Program-made: the position numbers and the translations under genes
Part shown: positions 60,301 through 64,000 of the stretch, piece by piece
Layout: the number at the start of each line of letters is the position of its first letter
Position numbering within the stretch: position 1 is the first letter of the stretch
The notes under the pieces: model-generated
What the model was told of the DNA's origin: nothing
Databases searched by the model: none
The model's input: only the letters and a program-made list of their open reading frames with translations
Source: Helopsaltes ochotensis
Taxonomy: Eukaryota > Chordata > Aves > Passeriformes > Locustellidae
NCBI GenBank assembly: GCA_013400155.1
Contig: VXBM01001096.1
Span: 1 to 64,000 of the forward strand
DNA length: 64,000 nucleotides
Direction of reading: 5' to 3'

Positions 60301-61622
60301 CCCCACTGGGGAATGAGGTGGAAACTCAGCAGAGAAATTCACTCACATGACCCTAAATATACTGTAGTACTTGTATCTAAACTAAAGCTCAGTATCCCCT
60401 CTTCTAGGTATTTTTTTCTAAAATATTTCAGATTAAATATGTTTGAAAAGAAACAAACTTTGCCTTTGCTTCTTTATAATGCACAATGACAAAAAGAGGA
60501 AACAAAACCATCAAGCTGCAATGAAGAAATCAGAGTTACTGCTTTGTTGGCCAGGTTGTTTGCTTTGTTTTGCCAGTGTATCAGAGGATTAAGAAAATGG
60601 TTCAAGAAAGACAAAAGAGTAAATATGCAGGATAAAACAAGAGAACCTAGTTGGACACTAGACAAAACACTGCAAAATATAAATACGACATTAAAGAAAA
60701 AAGTTTATTATAACCTCTTTCAGAAGAAATTGTCATGCAAAGTAACTCTTGTCAAAAGAGACCACACATGCCAATCACCTACCTAATTCCTGCAAATAAA
60801 TTTAAACCTAGCAAAAAATGTCTCACAAAGCAGAAAGGTTCTCTATTTGGTTCTTAGTCAACACATTGGCACAAACTTGTTCTACTGTCCCATTCTCCAG
60901 TGTGCAGCACACAGAGGAGGGAAAGTCACAACAGGAGGAGGACAAAACTACACCAGTTACCCTGCTCTCTTTTCATCAAAAGCCCCTGGCAGCTTAAGCT
61001 CTGTGGCTGAGTTAATTGTCAGGGCTGCCTTTCCGTAGGAAGGTATGAATGGAAACTACACTGACACTCAGTGACTACCATGGGTAGAGTCACCAGAACA
61101 GCCATTTGCACCTATGGTACTTTCCACACGGTATCAAGGAGTAAAATCTCCAAATTTCTACCTCTTTTTAACATTATCTTCTGCAAGACTTGAAAACTTA
61201 TTTTGATGTAAGCTTTAGATAGCAAGCTGACACACACTTCTACAGTTAAAATCAGTTCACAGTTGCGTATGAAAATAAGTTCAAATTAATTATGATTGTC
61301 TGATCTTTAAAGAGGTACTCTCCTGGCACAGTTAATTATTACACTAAAAACAATACAAATGTTCCTATAAATTTTAATGAAGCATACAAGTGCTAAGGGT
61401 GTCTACTCCAAGAGAAACAAGAGATAGAAAAACATGACTTCTAAAAAAGAAAAACAGATTATTTTTTTTCTAAATAAGAGGCAAGCAGTGAATCTTTGAA
61501 AAACATAACACAGCTTCCAAGCACAGGGCTTAACAAATCCCACAGTAAGTAAACATATTTTTTCTTACCATTTAGTGTTTCTTCACATCTTTTAATCCAA
61601 ATACTAAAGGTATCATCTACAT
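45231..61622 (-). CDS. SUGT1: SGT1 homolog, HSP90 co-chaperone (SUGT1), 3' eight coding exons; 5' end outside the window
   Basis: Exons in transcript order: 61569-61622, 59849-59865, 58754-58779, 58237-58333, 57091-57198, 47377-47467, 45934-46115, 45231-45332; phases join into one frame of about 224 residues ending in TAA at 45231. SUGT1 links HSP90 to kinetochore assembly, SCF ubiquitin ligase (through SKP1) and NLR immune sensors in cytoplasm and nucleus. Seen in order: the tail of the TPR region (FSIWIKRCEE), a variable linker, a CS domain (YDWYQTESQVIVTIMIKN to KKPEAVRWEKLEGQGD) that binds HSP90, and the SGS domain (NWDKLV to GTVLSTNWSDVGKRKVEVN, ending PPDDVEWKKF). The segment matches the last two thirds of the 333-aa mammalian isoform; the first window exon starts exactly after the codon where human SUGT1 has an optional exon. 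The TPR exons and the start codon lie beyond base 64000. Converges with CNMD. Confidence 0.95.
45934..46115 (-). CDS. SUGT1: SUGT1 exon (SGS domain)
   Basis: 182 nt, acceptor TTTTCAG, donor GTAAGT. It encodes LYPSSSHYTRNWDKLV and, after an acidic stretch, LFQQIYSDGTDEVKRAMNKS and Phe. Confidence 0.95.
46593..47065 (+). mobile_element. Diverged avian LTR in a SUGT1 intron, about 470 bp
   Basis: The segment starts TGTCCTGG and ends CCACAACA (TG...CA). Inside are features typical of bird ERV LTRs: a T-rich stretch, 'gcttttatctcagccctt', 'catcccactgcagtgag', a GAGCGAG run and 'taaaccacaaca' near the end. It lies antisense to SUGT1, between the exons at 45934 and 47377. No internal retroviral sequence is seen. 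Family not certain. Confidence 0.6.
47377..47467 (-). CDS. SUGT1: SUGT1 exon (end of CS domain)
   Basis: 91 nt, acceptor TTTGTAG, ends in phase 1 at the unusual donor GTTTGT. It encodes VEIKMKKPEAVRWEKLEGQG and then DSPKLKQFTP. Confidence 0.93.
47468..50639 (-). other. SUGT1: Large SUGT1 intron (47468-57090), part: nothing recognised
   Basis: AT-rich intronic sequence with no recognised exon, repeat family or RNA gene. Confidence 0.5.
50640..50785 (-). mobile_element. Old CR1 LINE fragment in SUGT1 intron
   Basis: On + 'tcctcagcctctccttgcag', 'cacctgaccatcttggcagc', 'cctttcttgcactgg' and 'ggtactccaggtct' follow in the order of an antisense CR1 fragment. Strongly diverged. Confidence 0.55.
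50786..57090 (-). other. SUGT1: Large SUGT1 intron, remainder: nothing recognised
   Basis: No exon that fits the SUGT1 frame and no recognised repeat or RNA gene over 6.3 kb. Confidence 0.5.
57091..57198 (-). CDS. SUGT1: SUGT1 exon (CS domain)
   Basis: 36 codons, phase 0 at both ends, acceptor TTAACAG, donor GTAAGC. It encodes VRLPSGEDFNLKLDLLHSIV and PEQSTFKVLSTK. Confidence 0.95.
57199..58236 (-). other. SUGT1: SUGT1 intron: nothing recognised
   Basis: Phase 0 intron of 1038 bp. Confidence 0.6.
58237..58333 (-). CDS. SUGT1: SUGT1 exon (start of CS domain)
   Basis: 97 nt, acceptor TTTAAAG, donor GTGATT. It encodes YDWYQTESQVIVTIMIKN and onward, the first strands of the CS fold. Confidence 0.94.
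58754..58779 (-). CDS. SUGT1: SUGT1 26-nt microexon (linker to CS domain)
   Basis: It encodes QQPLPPKI plus two bases of a Lys codon, donor GTAAGT. The acceptor is a run of three CAGs, so the number of Gln residues may vary. Confidence 0.82.
59849..59865 (-). CDS. SUGT1: SUGT1 17-nt microexon (linker)
   Basis: CATCACAGACTGATTTG sits between a T-rich acceptor ending TTCAG and donor GTAAGA. It completes an Ala codon and adds Ser-Gln-Thr-Asp-Leu, fitting the phases of both neighbours (1 in, 0 out) and the mammalian linker length. Confidence 0.8.
59866..61568 (-). other. SUGT1: SUGT1 intron: nothing recognised
   Basis: Phase 1 intron of 1703 bp upstream of the 17-nt microexon. A run of twelve T (on -) forms its polypyrimidine tract. 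Confidence 0.6.
61569..61622 (-). CDS. SUGT1: SUGT1 exon (end of TPR region)
   Basis: 54 nt, begins in phase 1 after CTTTTAG, donor G|GTAAGA. It encodes VDDTFSIWIKRCEETLN. A second AG five bases into the exon (TGTAG) is less likely as acceptor. Confidence 0.88.
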
Positions 61623-64000
61623 CTAAAAGAGATCAAACACAGTATTATTAAAACTCTTCAAGCATTACATGTATTGCATGAAGAAAACGCCCTCTCAGTT
61701 GCCAGCTGGAACAAATCCATCCCAAACTTGTACAAATTTACTAAAAAGGTGTTATTTCCTATTACCTTCTTGTAAACTCTGTCACTCCACTTAGGCTTTA
61801 AGTATTTTTGTACAACTCCACTATGTGCCATATTTAATTAAATTCAAATTACATAAATTTGTGGGAGACTAGATTTTGTCTGAAACAAATATGCTTTCCA
61901 GTCTGTTCCACTCCTATGTAACTATTTAGAAAGCAAAAAGTACATTTTACATATTTTTCCATTTTTCTTTAAATTACTTTTTCAAACAGTCACACACTTC
62001 CTCTCCAGAGAAATGTCAGAAGACAAATGCTGTGCGGACAATTCAAATTTATATAACTTTTGACAAACATTAAGTATTCTTTCCTGGAAGCAAGCCTCCC
62101 AGACAGAAATTAATTCACTGGAAAATAGCTAAAAAAGATGATAGCGTAACAACAGAGCAATCATCTTATTTCAACAATATTCCCAAAAAAATCTTTCATA
62201 GTGAAGAAAGTAAAAAAGTGGCAACAATACTGACCAACTACTAATAGCCAAACTTTTTCTTTTTTTACAAGTGAATTCACATTGTTAACTATGAGGCAAA
62301 GGACATGAAGCTTGACAGAAGAGCTCCCGGCAGACACGCAGGAAACACCAAGTCTGACGCCACTGCAGCTATACAACGTGCCCTGACCCTCCAAATATAA
62401 AATGTACATAAATTGTGAGGTGCACCTTAGGTCATAAAACTACTATCCCACTCTTCAAGCCATTTCATCTCCACCTTTTTTCTGCCATCTGACCAGATGT
62501 TTTAAGTTATCTAGATTTTTTACTAAAAGAATGGGCAAACTCTGAAGCAGGCTGCCCAAAGAGACTGTAGAATCTTCAGTCTTGGAGATACTTGGAAAAA
62601 AATAGTAAAAAGTCCCAAGCAAACACATGCAAGTTCAAAACAAATATTACTTTTGGCCAGACCAGAGAATTATATGAACTCCAGAGCTCCCCTGAAACCT
62701 AAATTAATCAGTATTTTGAAAACTTAGCATAATAAGGTAAAAACACTTCCAAGTTTTGCAGTCCAAGCAAAGTCTCCACTGATCCAGCCTCCCTCATCGG
62801 CAGGCGAGGAATTCTCTTTTTTACCATGGCCTATGACTAGATTGCTATGCAATACACACCAAAAAAGAAAAGCCCAGAGTTAACTTCCCTCTTTTCCCAG
62901 AAGATCACACTCTTTCCCTGCATCCTGGTACATTTTATAATTTGAGGCAAATGAATTTTTTTCCTAAAATTTTATTATTCTCCCAAATTACTTATTTCTA
63001 ATAATAACTGTTCAGAAAACCTTCCTGGGTCTTCACTTACTAAAAATCTACTAACTCTTAGAATACACGAAAAGTAAGAAGTTTCTTTAAAAAGTTGCCA
63101 CATTCCAGCTTTACTAAATTCATTAAGTGGTCACAGCAAAAAAAACCAAGAAAATTTAAGAATAATTGTCCTAAATCCACATAGAATACTGAAAACTACC
63201 AGATTACACTTGTTCTTTAACTAAGGCAACAGGAACTGCAATAATCTGCATGCATTGCACGGCTGAACAAAAGGAGTATTGCTTTCTAATGTTATATCAT
63301 AAGATAAAGGAACATTGTACATTCCACAGCTCATCACATCAAGTCCTACTTCCATATCCTTCTTGATGGGTAATGGGAGGGTTGCTGTGGTAGCCTGGGC
63401 TTGTCAGTCCAACCAGTGATGAGCACCGGTAGGAAGCTCATCCTTGTCAGCATGCCAGACTGAGAATTAAAAAGAGGTCTTACTGTACTAGTGAAGAACA
63501 GAAATGCATACCTGTGTATTTCTGCCCACTTGTGTGGCAAATAAACCAGTTTTGCCAGCAAAGAATTCCCCACCACAGCAATTCTTCCCAAGGCAGCAAC
63601 AGCTGAAGTCTCTCTTCATCACCTGATTAACATATCACAAATTTTCCCTCTGTGCTTTGTTCATTTTGCACTAGCTGCGTTTAACTGGAAGTTGTGTTGC
63701 CAAAATGCCTATGCTTTTGAGGTTTTGGAAACAATTTTTTTCACCTGGGATCCATGAAACATTCCACAAAGCTAAATTCTATTACTGACACAAACTTGCC
63801 AGCAAATTAGGTAATATATGAAAGAGAATCAATTAAATTTGTTATTTTAAAAAGGCCTTCAGGAGACTCCTCATCTCACAGCAGGCCGCAAAACTTTGTA
63901 ATGAGATAGAGGAAGCATAGCAGAAAGTATCTCCAGATAAGAGAATAATCAGGAAGCTTCAGAAACTCTTCAACTGAGTAAACAGCAGAACAACAGGAAA
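61623..64000 (-). other. SUGT1: SUGT1 upstream intron (partial), no TPR exon seen
   Basis: I looked for the complement of the TPR exons, such as the EGQKLD end and the KKSLELNPNN block, and saw none, so the preceding exon lies past the window edge. Confidence 0.6.

Noticed and set aside
61569..61617. Alternative acceptor (TGTAG) five bases inside the SUGT1 exon
   Set aside because: It would begin at ATGATACC and lose the correct phase with the preceding KLD codon boundary known from mammals. The CTTTTAG acceptor has the better pyrimidine tract.
1..64000. tRNA, rRNA, snoRNA, miRNA genes, CRISPR arrays or bacterial-type operons
   Set aside because: None could be supported by eye. The window is an ordinary vertebrate locus; small RNAs in introns would need Infernal/Rfam to exclude.

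Overview
The window is vertebrate genomic DNA, and every line of evidence points to a bird. It holds split genes with GT-AG introns, CpG islands at 5' ends, several copies of the avian CR1 LINE (one still carrying tandem CATAGAAT octamers, the reverse complement of the CR1 3' tail) and LTRs of the kind common in bird genomes. I recognise three protein-coding genes: PCDH8 (protocadherin-8) complete on +, CNMD (chondromodulin, LECT1) complete on +, and the 3' two thirds of SUGT1 on -. The order and orientation match the human 13q14 block as I remember it, so this is conserved synteny. The species cannot be named from the sequence.

Layout. 1-4.3 kb: PCDH8, three coding exons (997 aa) with a 3' UTR holding two poly(A) signals. 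4.3-25.3 kb: a 21 kb intergenic interval with no convincing protein gene. It contains LTR pieces at 7.2 and 21.1-22.0 kb, CR1 pieces at 12.1 and 15.1-16.0 kb, a tRNA-SINE-like relic at 16.6 kb, and an orphan CpG island at 11.2-12.0 kb with a strong CTCF-like site. 25.3-38.6 kb: CNMD, seven coding exons (344 aa). Its CpG-rich 5' end is interrupted by a 115-base assembly gap ending 15 bases before the start codon. 38.6-44.8 kb: a gene-poor interval between CNMD and SUGT1, which converge tail to tail. 44.8-64 kb: SUGT1, eight 3'-terminal coding exons including two microexons. The exons for the N-terminal TPR domain lie beyond base 64000.

The three genes do not form a pathway. PCDH8 is a neuronal and mesodermal adhesion protein, CNMD a type II membrane precursor of a secreted anti-angiogenic cartilage factor, and SUGT1 a ubiquitous HSP90 co-chaperone. 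They are neighbours by ancestry.

I found no evidence of a previously undescribed system. The most useful items to check are the orphan CpG island, the furin site of CNMD, the tandem splice acceptors in all three genes, and the SUGT1 microexons. Exon boundaries were placed by reading frame, splice consensus and remembered mammalian protein sequences; no alignment was run.
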